DNA of 64,000 nucleotides from NCBI RefSeq assembly GCF_905171775.1, contig NC_053497.1:105609157-105673156 (forward strand), in the 5' to 3' direction. The position numbers and the translations under genes were made by a program. This DNA is from Rana temporaria. Taxonomy: Eukaryota; Chordata; Amphibia; Anura; Ranidae. Shown here piece after piece: positions 10,536 through 21,446 of this stretch. The notes under the pieces are model-generated. The model made no database searches. It was not told the DNA's origin and was given only the letters and a program-made list of their open reading frames with translations. Each line of letters begins with the position of its first letter. Within the stretch, counting starts at the first letter, position 1.

Positions 10536-11365
10536 TGGGGTCAAATTGACACCCTTTTTCAAGGTAGCAGAATTAAAAATTTCTCTCTAACAAATACATT
10601 TTTAACAGTGTATGGTTTTTGTTTGGTAAAGTTGTTATTCCAACAACAAATGTTAAAAGCTAATGAAATTTGTAAGTACTTTTGAACATTATTCGTCAAG
10701 TCATCAAATGTACTGAAAAATTTAGTAGCGAATCTCAGCTCCAACTCCAAACCTGAACCCTGCCATTGTAAATCCCTTTTCAAATAGCGGAAGCACAGCT
10801 ACAGTGATGTGACAAGGACAGTTTTGTACTTGCCCCCAGCCTGATGTAAAGTTCTCCTTCTGTGTGCAGGCGATGATGGGGGCAGAACATAGAGAAGGGG
10901 AATACGGGAGATTATATATTGTGTGTGGAGCAGATACCAGGACTGAATGTAGGCGTTTACCTGTCTGCGCTCTTCTGTGAACTTGTCTGTCAGGGTCTGT
11001 TCTACAAAACATGAATTAATCGGTACTGTAATCATACACAACGCTGCTCACGTCCTCATCATGTTTTATCTGATGAAATGCTGGCAGTTTCCCCTCATGG
11101 TGGGGGTTGCGGCATACTGATGTTCAGCCGGAGAAGCTTCAATTTGTTGTCAGAAATGGCTGCCCAGCATATGCTCTGTTTCTCCCCGGTCAGTTCATAC
11201 ATATTGAAGAGCTCTCCATGTGAGACACATTCTGACATACAGACTTCTGAGGAAGAGCACAAACCAGTGCTGTAAGATGAACATTATGGCTGACAAAATC
11301 CACCAGCCTGAACTCTGTGGTTTTCTGAAATACAAGCATGTTATGATTTGTAAGTCATTGCTCAG
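10536..11365. other. No recognised feature
   Basis: Intronic DNA without recognisable repeats or exons. The overlapping minus-strand open stretches at 10559-11041 show no domain or splice support. Confidence 0.5.
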
Positions 11366-11368
11366 TTA

Positions 11369-11750
11369 GGGCCCTTTCATACGTACGGACAAACGGTCCG
11401 TTTATTACAAGTCCGTTTACGGACTTGTAATGTATCCCTATGGGATTGCGGATGATGCATCCGCTAACGTCCGCAACCATCCGCGTCCGCAAAGATCCGC
11501 TTTTGCGGACGGAAGAAAACCCAATTTTTCTTCCGTCCGGCGGAACGGATCGGATGAATACGGGAACACGGTCCATATTCATCCGATTCCCCATAGGGGA
11601 GAGCAGAGCAAAGACAGGGCGGTCTCTGCACTGTGTGCGGGGACCGCCCTGTCCGCCGACAGCTCAGTGGGGATTAACGGAGGAATCCCCGCTGAGCCAA
11701 ACGGGCTAACGGAGCGGATCAATAGGGATCCGCTCAGTGTGAAAGAGCCC
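11369..11750. mobile_element. GGGCCCTTTCATACG MITE
   Basis: The left end TTAGGGCCCTTTCATACG pairs with the right end GTGTGAAAGAGCCCTTA. TTA remains at both junctions, suggesting a decayed TTAA. The interior contains CGGACGGAAG/CTTCCGTCCG and GGGACCGCCCTGTC hairpins and is about 55% G+C, higher than its flanks. Relatives: 17661-18041, 27868-28100, 33600-33921 and 59451-59570. The open stretches inside it are not genes. Confidence 0.75.
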
Positions 11751-12566
11751 TTACAGGTGACAGTTAACCTAGGACCTGCCACCCTGACATACTAAGTATC
11801 TGTATCCACTGACTCCCAGGCCATGCATGAACCAAGCTGTTATTTTATAGCAGTAGAGTACTTTCTGTTTCTGGTTCAGACCTGCTCAGGTGATACATGT
11901 TGAGGAAGAAAAAGGCCATGCAGAATTGTGGTGGGGCCACAGCATGACCATAAAATGCTTTTTGTTAAATATTTACATATGCAGCAATTGCACATAAAAC
12001 AAGCACTCAACTTTACTAGATTGCACAGCTAACAGCTAAAGATAAGAAAGAAAAAAAAAAAAGATAAGAAGAAGATTAAATTGGAGAATTAGAGAGTGTT
12101 TGTATATTTTGATGTACCACATCTCTTTTAAAATCCAGGTAAAATCAAGGGAGCTTGCAAGTATTAGGCCTCATACTCATGGATGCACTTCAAGCGTTTG
12201 TTACCCCAGAAATTCATATTCCTGATATGTGCCAGCTTTACCATGTACTTGTATGGAAGTCTCCTGTTCTCTTTATATTGCTTTGTTTGAAATCCCTGGT
12301 GTTCCTGCCAGCGTCCCTCTGCTTTGTTTTTATTAAAAACTGACCACACTAAGCAGAACACACTGTGGTCAGTTCTCTAGTTGGGCTGGGAACTCAGCCT
12401 ACTCGCCTCCAATGATCAGACTTGTCCTAACACGCAACCCCTGCACAGCCATTCACTGGGAAGCTCAGTGTACTGCTGTCTCTCTTCCCATCAGCTCTTA
12501 TGCAGCTTAGAACAGAAAGCACAGAGGGAATGCGATCACTTATAATAAAGGGGGGGGGGATGTATT
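11751..12566. other. No recognised feature
   Basis: Unique-looking intronic DNA. A 'taggcctcatactcatggatgcac' segment near 12165 resembles a MITE end but has no partner. Confidence 0.45.
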
Positions 12567-12908
12567 TACAGTGAGGGGAAAAAAGTATTTTTAACCCTTG
12601 CTGATTGTGTATGTTTGCCAAATGACAAAGAAATTGTCTAATGTTATTGGTAGGTTTATTTTAACAGTGAGAGACAGAACAAAAAAAAAATATCCAAAAA
12701 AGTTCTAAATGGCTTTTGCATTCTAATGAGTGGAATAGGCATTTGATCCCCTATCAATCAGCAAGATTTCTGGTTCCCAGGTGTCTTCTATACAGGTAAC
12801 GAGCTGAGATTAGGAGCACTCTTGAAAGGGAGTACTCCCAATCTCAGCCTGTTACCTGTATTAAAGCCACCATTCCACAGAAGCAAATCAGATTCCAATC
12901 TCTCCACC

Positions 12909-13994
12909 ATGGCCAAGACCAAAGAGCTGTCCAAGGATGTCAGGGACAAGATTGTAGACCTACACAAGGCTGGAATGGGGCTCCATGCAAGATCTCACCT
13001 CATGGAGTTTCAATGATCATGAGAACTACACAGGAGAATCTAGTCAATGATTTCAAGGCAACAGGGACCATAGTAACCAAGAAAACAATTGGTAACACGC
13101 TATGCTGTGAAGGACTGAAATCCTGCAGCGTCCGCAAGGTCCCCCTGCTCAAGAAAGCACACGTACAGGCCCGTCTGAAGTTTGCTAATGAACGTCTGAA
13201 GGATTCAGAGGAGAACTGGGTGAAAGTGTGGTCAGAGGAGACCAAAATCAAGCTATTTGGCATCAACAGGTCTGGAGGAGGAGGAATGCTGTCTATGACC
13301 CCAAGAACACCATTCTCGCCGTCAAACATGGAGGTGGAAACATTATGCTTTGGGGGTGTTTTTCTGCTAAGGGGATAGGTCAACTTGACCGCATCAAAGG
13401 GACGATGTACCGTCAAATCTTGGGTGAAGCAAAGGAAAAGGAATCCGCTGCTCCAGGTGTGTGCAATACCTTGATTGGAACCAAGTAGGAGTGCTAGCCA
13501 CGGCCTACCTCCGTAAAAACTTGAGAAAAGAAGAAATGGCCGCACATCTAAAGTTTCCAAAAGTGCCGGTCAAAATACACCAGGTGTTAGTCACGTGGAC
13601 CTGTTTTACATATCTGATCTGTGCTTAATCATTACGAGAATCATTAGGGAACTTCCTTCCCCCAGCCAGGGCATTGAAAATGGGTTGTGGATGAGTATTC
13701 CAGCATGACAACCCAAAACACACCGCCAAGGCAACAAAGGAGTAGCTCAAGAAGAAGCATATTAAGGTCCTGGAGTGGACTAGTCTACAGAACTTAATCC
13801 CATTAGTAAATATGTGGAGGGAGCTGGAGGTTCGAGTTACCAAACGTCAGCCTCAAAACCTTAATGACTTGGTGAGGATCTGCAAAGTGGAATAGGACAA
13901 AATCCCTCCTGAGATGTGTGGAAACCTGGTGGCCAACTACAAGAAACGTCTGACCTCTGTGACTGCCAACAAGGGTTTCTCCACCAAGTACTAA
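12909..13994 (+). pseudogene. Tc1-like transposase pseudogene
   Basis: The frame opens MAKTKELSKDVRDKIVDLHK, the usual start of this transposase. About 35 codons of the helix-turn-helix region are then missing and a stop follows near 13014. The frame resumes with SMIMRTTQENLVNDF and LLKKAHVQARLKFANE (about 13005-13200). The DDE domain is present but dead: the first catalytic Asp reads Glu in WSEETK (~13240), the second Asp survives in QHDNPKHTA (~13715), and the third position reads Val instead of Glu (~13810). A further in-frame stop lies near 13895, and the C-terminus ends ANKGFSTKY then TAA. It cannot encode an active enzyme. Confidence 0.9.
13427..13648. repeat. Foreign insert inside the Tc1 transposase
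   Basis: Transposase coding stops after QILGE and resumes with ELPSPSQGIENGLW-like codons after 13649. The intervening ~220 bp (CAAAGGAAAAGGAATCCGCT to GTGCTTAATCATTACG) has no transposase similarity. It appears to be another repeat fragment that inserted or recombined in. Ends are approximate. Confidence 0.6.
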
Positions 13995-14299
13995 GTCGTG
14001 TTTTGCAAAGGGGTCAAAATACTTGTTTCACTCATTAAAATGCAACTCAATTTATAACTTTTTTTAAAAGATTTTTTTGTTATTCTGTCTCTCACTGTTA
14101 AAATAAACCTACCTTAAAAATTAAAGACTGATCACTTTGTCAGTGGGCAAACATAAAAAATCAGCAGAGGGTCAAATACCTTTTTCCCCTCACTGTATGT
14201 TTTTTTTTTTTTAAATCTATACACAAATGTTTTTCCTTTCATTTCAATTTTAAACAGAATAAGTTGTTTTACAAGGTGATCGGCTACAAATCACTTTAA

Positions 14300-14798
14300 A
14301 GCGGAGGTCCGGTTAGAAAAAAATAAAAATTAAAAGTCAGCAGCTAACAACACTGTAGCTGCTAACTTTTAATAAGGAGACTTACCTGTCCAGGGTGCCC
14401 GCGATAACGGCAGCTGAAGCCGAGCAAACGCTCTGGTCTCGGCTGCCCCGCCGCCATCCTCGTTGAGGGAATCAGGAAGTGAAGCCTTGTGGCTTCACTG
14501 CCCGATTCCCTACTGCGCATGCGCGAGCCACACGGCGTGAATGGATGATGTCTCCTGGGACACACACAAGGTCCCAGAAGACACCGCTCCACCATTCCAC
14601 AGGAGGCAGACGAGGAACAGAAAAAAAGAGGATGGACCGCCGAGGAAGTGGCAGATTAGGATGATCTGCCTAGCAACAGGCACTTCAGGTATGTATAAAA
14701 ATATAAATTATATATATATATTTTTTTTATTTTTTTATTTTTTTTTGCAGCATTTAAAAAAAAATAAAAATAATAATAATTCTTGGTGGAGCTCCGCT
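14300..14798. mobile_element. TTAA-flanked AGCGGA MITE, 499 bp
   Basis: TTAA at 14296-14299 and 14799-14802; TIR AGCGGAGGTCC at left, GGTGGAGCTCCGCT at right. Internal arms pair partially (CCGATTCCCT against AGGGAATCAGG). A (TA)n plus poly-T/A block lies near 14707-14780. The TTAA target points to piggyBac-type mobilisation. No transposase. Fragment relative at 9598-9660. Confidence 0.85.
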
Positions 14799-14807
14799 TT
14801 AAGTGTA

Positions 14808-15090
14808 CATCCATGCAAAGGACCATCTTTGCCCACGTGGGATACACAGGTGTCTCGTGCATCTATGTGCAGGCGGTATATTGTACAAGCACAGCCACTG
14901 GTCCCAATTTGACAGCCATGGAAGTGCGGGTGTGCATCCATGAACCCACAGCGCCTGTGGTCAGGGACATGCACCCGGACGCCTGTAAAATTGGGATCAG
15001 TAGCTGTGTTTGTGCAATATACATGAAAAGGACTGCACAGAACACCCATGTATCCCGTGTGGTCCTTTTCACAATGTACTGTATAGATAT
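14808..15090. repeat. Imperfect 280-bp inverted repeat
   Basis: The left arm (CAAAGGACCATCTTTGCC … GGGATACACAGGTGTCTC … GTACAAGCACAGCCACTGGT …) is mirrored by the right arm, whose reverse complement reads AAAGGACCACACGGGATACA, GGGTGTTCTGTGCAG, CACAAACACAGCTACTGAT. Centre near 14950. It directly follows the previous element. Foldback, non-coding. Confidence 0.7.
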
Positions 15091-15095
15091 GTTTG

Positions 15096-15875
15096 TCTGT
15101 GTAAATTGCTTTACCATTCATCTTTCTGCACTTGCTGTCCTATGTGACCTTTCTGGGTTCATCAAATTACTCAGAATTCCTGTGTGCAGAGTCTTCAGAA
15201 ACCTCTTATTAGTTGTAATGTTTATTGATGGATAAACAGGGGTCACACCAGACATGCCCCCTCCCTCGTTGTTTCAATACTTACAGTGATGTCATTTACA
15301 TGACTTATCTCCATGTAAATATAGTTTTATAGGATGAAAGTTTACCACTGCTTCTACCAACAGTGCACAACTGATCCGAGATAAATACACACAGAAGTAG
15401 AATGTGACCTTATCTTGGCAAGGTAACGCATGTCATCAGGTTAATATAACAAGTACAGTGTAGAGTATAAAATTCTAAAGGTCATCAGGAAATAAGTCTG
15501 GGATTTTACAACAACTTGCCAGGAATTTTCTGCTTGTAAAGGTGAAGTCACCTGTAATGATTTATGTCACGGTAATTCTGCTGTCACTTCCTCATTCCAA
15601 CCCATACAGTCCCCATGGGAGAACTAAGGACAAGGTTAGGGAAATTGCAAGAAATCACAGGAGACTGTCTGAAGGGAAAGTGAGCTTACAAATCACTTCT
15701 GTAAATATGCAAATACGTTTATCTACACAAAACCTGAGGAATTTTTCCCTCTATTTCACAATCCAAGGACAGTCTACTTTTCTCTCATCAGCCATTTATG
15801 GTCCTCAGAAGTGGACTGCAGTATCCTTCAACCTAATGACGGAACAAGTAGCCTGCCTTTTTTAAGAAAAGAAGC
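15096..15875. other. No recognised feature
   Basis: Ordinary intronic sequence with no repeat or exon recognised. Confidence 0.5.
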
Positions 15876-15883
15876 CCTAAAGA

Positions 15884-16201
15884 CAGGGCTTTTTTTCAGA
15901 TGGAACTCAGTTCCACCACCTCTGGCTCAGACCCTTTGGTGCCCGCTCACCACAATCACTTGTAAACACAGAAGTCTGGTTTCTGTGTTTACAAGTGACA
16001 GCTCTGCACTCTGTGTGTAGCCCCCCCTGAACTCTACACTATGTAAAGCAATCCTGGTATTTAATTGCCCCTTTAAAACCCTCCTACTGTTTGTGAAATC
16101 TGACCACACCCACTATTTGATGTGATTTGGAGGGTGCGTGTGGGGTTTTGGGGGGGTCGTGGTTGAGTTCCAGCACCTAATTTTTGAGGAAAAAAGCCCT
16201 G
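15884..16201. mobile_element. hAT-like MITE, 318 bp, 8-bp TSD
   Basis: The ends are CAGGGCTTTTTTTCAGATGG (left) and GAGGAAAAAAGCCCTG (right). They are flanked by CCTAAAGA (15876-15883) and CCTAAAGG (16202-16209), an 8-bp duplication with one mismatch. A perfect internal hairpin around CTTGTAAACACAGAA/TTCTGTGTTTACAAG lies at 15959-15998. Eight-bp TSDs and CAGGG ends are hAT hallmarks. Confidence 0.88.
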
Positions 16202-16214
16202 CCTAAAGGTGATA

Positions 16215-16470
16215 GGAATTTTAGAGGGAAAGAAAAATGGAGGAACAGGTTGAAGAGTGATGGGGGGGTAAAGTGAAAAGAGATTGGGTTGGTAGAGAGG
16301 AAGGGTAGGTGAGGACAGGAGAAGGAGGCAGTAGGGGGGAAGAGATAAAGAGAGAGAGAGAAGAAAGAGTTGAATGTAGTGAGAGAGGCCAAAGATGAAG
16401 AATGAACTAGAAAGGAGAGTGTGGAATTAGGGGACAGAGAAAGAAATAGAAGAGTAAGACTAGCAGGGAG
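16215..16470 (+). repeat. Purine-rich tract
   Basis: About 250 bases are overwhelmingly A and G on the plus strand, including GAGAGAGAGAGAAGAAAGAG near 16348. The complementary pyrimidine strand gives a long artificial minus-strand open stretch. Low-complexity sequence, not coding. Confidence 0.8.
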
Positions 16471-16667
16471 GTGTATGTGGATTATCATAGAGAGGGGAAG
16501 TAGCATCAGACATGGGAGACTGAACTTCCTGTGGACAGATATAAACTGCCCACTGGGTCTAACTGGGAACATTAAAAAAAAAAAAAACACACCAACAGTG
16601 GAAAGACGTGATAAATGGATGAAGGACTCCAGAGGGAGATATTTGGCAATGATGAACTAACCCTTTA

Positions 16668-17052
16668 GCCTGGGTTCACACTCTTGCGATAAGGGAACCA
16701 GTGTGATTCCAGAGCGGTTTCCTGTATTACAGCTCCCTTGCAGGCAGTTCACACTGCCCTCTGCAAACCGCTGCGGGTGTCAATACAAAGTTAATGACAC
16801 CCCAAGATCTGTTGACAGATCGCAGTGTGAACTGTGGATTCGGACAGGAGTCAGATGTGTGAACACCCATGCGATCCGATTCCAGTGCAGGGGGAAAAAA
16901 GGTCCATGCACCTTTTTTGTGCGAATCCAATGCAAGTTCAACTGTATGGCTGAACTCGCATTGCACAGACAACGCATGTGATCGGCACAGCAGTGCAGAT
17001 GCGAATCGCATGCAATGTCTGCGTTCGCATGTGTAAAAAAAAAACAGGCTTA
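16668..17052. repeat. GCCTGGGTTCACAC MITE
   Basis: Starts AGCCTGGGTTCACACTCTTG and ends with GTGTAAAA…ACAGGCTTAA, an inverted pair. The interior has repeated TGCGATCCGATTCCAG and GTGCGAATCCAATGC motifs. Family shared with 3799-4135. Confidence 0.6.
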
Positions 17053-17172
17053 AGAACATGACAGAAAGCCTCTGGAGGAGCCCCCCTTAGCCCAGCATGG
17101 TTTTTTAACCGTGAACAATAGGCTGCACTGAAGTTGGCAACCAAAACCCACTATATATCATTATCTGCAACT

Positions 17173-17402
17173 ATTGGGCTCTATGCACATTAGCTTAAAA
17201 AAAAAAAAATCAGTGCTCTTGGTAGATTAAAAAAATGCTAATTTTGAGCTTTTTTGGACCAGTGCTTTTTTCAATGCCAGAAAAACGCTTTAAAAAAAAT
17301 GCAAAACAATGCTTATTTCTGCCTCTAAACGCCAAGCTTAAAAAAAACAACACTTCTAGACTACCTAATGTGCATGGACACAAGATAACATTTGTTGCTC
17401 CT
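17173..17402. repeat. Short TIR repeat (GCTCTATGCACATTAG)
   Basis: GCTCTATGCACATTAG near 17178 is partly inverted as CTAATGTGCATGGACAC near 17366. The A-rich interior has AAAAAATGC motifs. The following 17403-17490 (G8 run, then AAAGCGCCGCTG) is a separate unassigned piece. Confidence 0.45.
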
Positions 17403-17660
17403 AGCTGGGGGGGGTAAACGCGGCCGAACAGGTCCGCGAAATTGACGGTAAAGCGCCGCTGAAAATAGCAGTGCTTTACCGCATGGAAGCTTAGGCACTC
17501 ATTGTTGCACAGGGACATTTTCTAAATCTCTTCAGTGGTGCAATGGACCTGGTCAAAGTACTGCACATTAGATGCTGTTGATGTTTATGGCAGATTGAGT
17601 CCCGACTCTCCGTTGTCAGGTTCAAGGACACAGATGGATATCTGCCATCTATAGAAACTA

Positions 17661-18041
17661 TAAAGACCCCTTTTACACGGGCGCCTCCGCTAAGTGGGTT
17701 TCCGCTTGCTCATTGGTGGATCTTTCTGCTTATCCCTGCTAAGCAGGCAGGTGACAGGTCCGTGTCTGCTCTTCTATACAGAGCAGACACGAACACAGTC
17801 CCATTTTCCTATATGGGGTAATCAGATGGAAACAGACCGCCTGTCCGTTTCTATCCGAACCGCTGGACAGATGGGGAATAGGGCCACCATCTGTCTGTTT
17901 TAGGCAGATAGGACCAGATCACATGGCGGCAGGTGTCAGCTGACATCTGCTGCTCCATAGAAGAGACTGGAGGGTCCGATCAGGTCCACCTGAAAAAATG
18001 ACAGGTGGACCTGGTCAGACGAGCCCGTATGAAAGGGGCCC
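17661..18041. repeat. CCCCTTTTACACGGGCG MITE
   Basis: Left end CCCCTTTTACACGGGCG, right end CCCGTATGAAAGGGGCCC. Inside, AGGTCCACCTG and CAGGTGGACCTG form a hairpin at 17980-18012. Relative of 11369-11750 and 27868-28100. Confidence 0.65.
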
Positions 18042-18965
18042 AAATCTGAACACAGCTCCTTCCATTCTTTTAAAGAAACAACAGTTATCAGCCAAAATTG
18101 CAGACAATCCCCATTATCCTCTGAGATCTGTGATCCGTGATGACATCCCCACTGCAACCACATGTGTTGTTAAGCGTTCTGCGAAGATACACCTATAGAC
18201 ATGAGGAATGTCCATGCTACAAACACATCACCAATACTACATTTCACAGTGACATGCATTTCTTGCATATTCATTGCACATCCTGTATTCAGATCTTCCC
18301 GAAAGTCAGGTCGCCTCAATAAACATAGTCCACAGGGGTCCAAATACATACAGATGGAGGCAATGGCAGGCCAACGGTTCAAAGAACACAAAAGAGCCCT
18401 CGTCAAAGTCCCTGAACAAGCTGAACACTGGCTTCATTCACAGCACGTGCGTTACGCAACACTCTGCACAATGTGGCACTGGAAGAGGGGTCATTGCAAG
18501 TTTAAGAAGGCCCTAAAAGTTTCAGATGCAGAAGATAAAAACGCTGATCTGCCACTTTCCGATCCAGGAAAAAAAAAAATTAAAAATTACCCAGCTGTCA
18601 TTCTGCCGGATAAAGAAACTTCTCTGTAGTTTCCCATGGCCATGTGGCCTCTAATTATAACCTGTGTACAAATGTGTAAATCAGCTCACATAAATGCGAT
18701 TCACCTCTGTATGTAGCTAGCTGGACTCCCAATTTAGGCAACTTGCACATGGGAATAAACTGGGCTGAATGTTGTACCCAGGGATACTGATATTTAGAAC
18801 CATATGCATTCAGGGATGTGTGCCCAGAACACAGGTATTCTGCATGGGACAGCAGAATTTAAACAAAAAAGGAAAACGCCACACACACACCTCTTTGTTG
18901 GATAAAGTTGGCCGCAACCTTTATTATTGGCTTTAACAATAAATAAATAGCTGTAAAATTAAATT
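18042..18965. other. No recognised feature
   Basis: The longest open stretch here (18201-18629, plus) has no start context, splice support or family resemblance. The rest is unique-looking intronic DNA. Confidence 0.5.
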
Positions 18966-19446
18966 TTAACCGCTTCCCGACCAGCCGCTACAGTTATGCC
19001 GCGGCAGGTTGGCTCCCCTGGTTGAGCCGTCGAAGCTGTACATCTGCTCTTTAAGACGCTGTAGCAGGCGCGCACGCCTGCAGCGTGTCCCCGGCACCCA
19101 CGATTGCTCGTAAACACACAAATCTCGGTTCTGTCAGGGGAGAGGAGACAGACCGTGTTTTCCTACTAATAGAAACAACGATCTGTCGTCTCCTCTAGTC
19201 AGCCACATTCCCCCCCACAGTTCGAACACATCTAGGGAACACAGTTAACCTCTTCCCTGCCAGTGACATTTTTACAGTAATCAGTGGCTACTGGGCCCAA
19301 AAAAGTGTCAAGTGTGAAGTGTCCGATCTGTCAGTCGCAATGTTGCAGTTCCGATAAAAATCGCAGATCACCGCCATTACTAGTAAAAATAAATAAATAA
19401 ATAATAAAAATGCCATAAATCTACCCCCTATTTTGTAGACACTATG

Positions 19447-20179
19447 AGCCAGATTCACGTAGAGCGGCGTATGTTTAAGCGGGCGTAGCGCAGCTCATAT
19501 GCGCTACGCCGACGCAACATTGAGAGGCAAGCTGAGTATTCACAAAGCACTTGCTCCCATATTTACGCCAGCGTAACATAAATAGGCCGGCGTAAGCCCG
19601 CCTAATTCAAAGTAGGCAGGTAGTGGGCGTGTTGTATTAAACTAAATTGTGACCCCATGTAAATGCATGGCCGTACGAACGGCGCATGCGCACGCATGCT
19701 CAGAATCACGTAGAATTTACGCCCTAAGATACGACTGCTCAATGGCAACGACGTGTGAACGTAACCTACGCCCAGCCCCATTCGCGTACGACTTGCGTAA
19801 ACGACGTAAAATCCGACGGCAGTTCCGATGTCCATACCCTAAACGACTTAGACCAGCTTTTTGGTGGTTTAACTTTACACCGGAAAAACGCCTTACGTAA
19901 ACGTGGTAGCTTACTACGACGGGCGCAAGTACGTTTGTGAATCGGCGTATCTAGCTCATTTACATATTCGACGCATAAATCAACGGAAGCGCCCCTAGCA
20001 ACCAGCGTAAATATGCACCCAAGATACGACAGCGTTGGAGACTTACGTCGGTCGTATCTTGCCACAATTCAGGCGTATCTGATTTAGAGAATCAGCGCAT
20101 AGATACGACGGCGCACATTTGGACTTACGACGGCGTATCAGTAGATACGTCGGCGTAAGTCTTTCTCAATCTGGCCCCA
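19447..20179. mobile_element. GCCAGATTCACG MITE nested in the previous element
   Basis: Left end GAGCCAGATTCACGTAGAG, right end inverted as CTTTCTCAATCTGGCCCC; a short TAT/TA remains at both junctions. The body is packed with ACGACGGCGTATC-type motifs and is far richer in CpG than the flanks. The 733-bp insert sits in the middle of the 18970-20476 element, so it is younger. Superfamily uncertain. Confidence 0.8.
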
Positions 20180-20345
20180 TATGTTTCGCACAAATCCAAT
20201 CAGTATACGCTTATTTATTTTAGCAAAAGCTACAAAATAGTGTTCTTTTCAATTTTTTTTGTGATTTTCTTGCTTATAGCGCAAAAAGTTTAAATCACAG
20301 AGGTGATCAAATACCACCAAAAGAAAGCTCTATTTGTGTGTGTGT

Positions 20346-20362
20346 GGGGGGGGGGGGGGGGG
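20346..20362 (+). repeat. G17 run after (TG)n
   Basis: Seventeen consecutive G residues following TGTGTGTGTG, inside the right part of the 18970-20476 element. Potential G-quadruplex. Confidence 0.9.
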
Positions 20363-20701
20363 ACACATAAACTTTGTTTGGGCACAACATCGCATGACCG
20401 CGCAATTGTCAGTTAAAGCGACGCAGTGCAGTTCCGCAAAAAATGGCCTGGTCAGGAAGGGGGCAAATCCTTCCATCAAAACATTCCTCAACCAGAAAAT
20501 CACTCAGATCATATAAAACTTCAAGAGATCTTGTCGTAAAACCTAGGCTCGTAAACTGTCCCCCTTAACAAAAGGTGACACTACCACATAAAATATTTAT
20601 CTGTGACGGAAAGGGAGGGAGGGAACACCACAGCATGTGCTTACTGGGGCCACTGAACCTCAGGGGCTCGGAACCCCCCTTTTAATTTAAAATTCTTCCC
20701 A

Positions 20702-20847
20702 CTCTTTTCAAACTGCCTGGATACCAGATGACCTGACCTACCTAGGAAAAGGTGACCAATAGAGCACCTTCCTGCTCTTTTCCCAACCTGCCTGAATACT
20801 AAGTGACCTGACCTAAACAGGGGAAGGTGACCAATAGCACACCTTCC
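20702..20847. repeat. Tandem duplication, period ~73 bp
   Basis: Two diverged head-to-tail copies both start CTCTTTTC and share CTGCCTG, GACCTGACCTA and AAGGTGACCAATAG before ACCTTCC. They are offset by 73 bases (20702 and 20775). The surrounding 20477-21446 holds nothing else recognised. Confidence 0.8.
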
Positions 20848-21446
20848 CAAATCTTAAGTTAAGGGGATACTTGAAACTCCGCTGCCACAATCTCACAAGG
20901 GAAGGGGGGGTTAGAAATGGTCCCCCCCTTTTCCTTTATTCCAGGTATACATCCATAAATGCAAGTACTACTCAGTACAGAGTTCAGCCCCATTGTATTT
21001 CAGCCTACCATAGACTGTGACAGGCTGCAGCCAGTGTTGTTAGATGCTACACCTCGGTCTCCTATGTGCACTAAAACACAGAAATGGAATGCAGAGGGGC
21101 TAAGCAGTCCATAGGACAGACGTTTCCTATTCTTTAAAACTATTATGTCCCATATATGTGACTACAAGTCCCAGCAGGTCAGTGAAGAAGGATGCTGGAA
21201 AAGCCAACAACCACATTCTTGCACTGATTTCGGGGGAAAATAAAGCAGAGCCAAATATGAATCTACCTACAAGAAGATGGCAATCTCTGCCATGTTATGG
21301 AAACTGTACAGGAAGGAATCTGTAAACATGAACTGTACACAAACCCTAATGTTATCTCTGTCATCATCGGCACAGGAAGTAATAGAACACACAACACTAA
21401 CAAAAATGCCATTCAAACCTGAAATTTTAAAGACTTTAATCATTCA

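Larger units (their letters stand above)
12569..14195 (+). mobile_element. Tc1-like transposon, defective
   Basis: The terminal repeats start CAGTGAGGGGAAAAAAGTAT (12569) and end with the inverted ACCTTTTTCCCCTCACTG (14195). TA lies on both sides at 12567-12568 and 14196-14197, the Tc1/mariner target duplication. The length of 1,627 bp is close to a full-size Tc1-like element. It encloses the broken transposase at 12909-13994 and carries a foreign insert at about 13427-13648. Confidence 0.93.
18970..20476. mobile_element. 'ccgcttcccgaccagcc' TTAA element, interrupted
   Basis: TTAA at 18966-18969 is followed by CCGCTTCCCGACCAGCCGCT. The right side has GGCCTGGTCAGGAAGGGGG (20446-20464) and AAATCCTTCC, but its own TTAA end is missing. 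Copies at 48370-49052 and 55993-56769 show the full ends. The element is split by the 19447-20179 insertion, and its interrupted text resumes with GCACAAATCCAATCAGTATA. Non-coding. Confidence 0.75.

Noticed and set aside
11355..11795. Overlapping open frames on both strands
   Set aside because: They lie entirely within the GGGCCC MITE with its internal hairpins; G+C-rich palindromes create stop-poor frames on both strands.
13000..13560. 186-codon minus-strand open frame, the longest in the window
   Set aside because: It is antisense to the Tc1 transposase pseudogene, a common artefact of its codon composition.
14541..15235. Open frames of 123-150 codons on both strands
   Set aside because: They run across the end of the TTAA MITE, an AT low-complexity tract and a foldback repeat; the products have no domain.
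16177..16590. 137-codon minus-strand frame rich in Phe, Ser, Leu and Pro
   Set aside because: It is the pyrimidine strand of a purine tract plus the end of a hAT MITE.
18201..18629. 142-codon plus-strand open stretch
   Set aside because: No family resemblance, no Kozak or splice support and average intronic composition; also the wrong strand for vav2.
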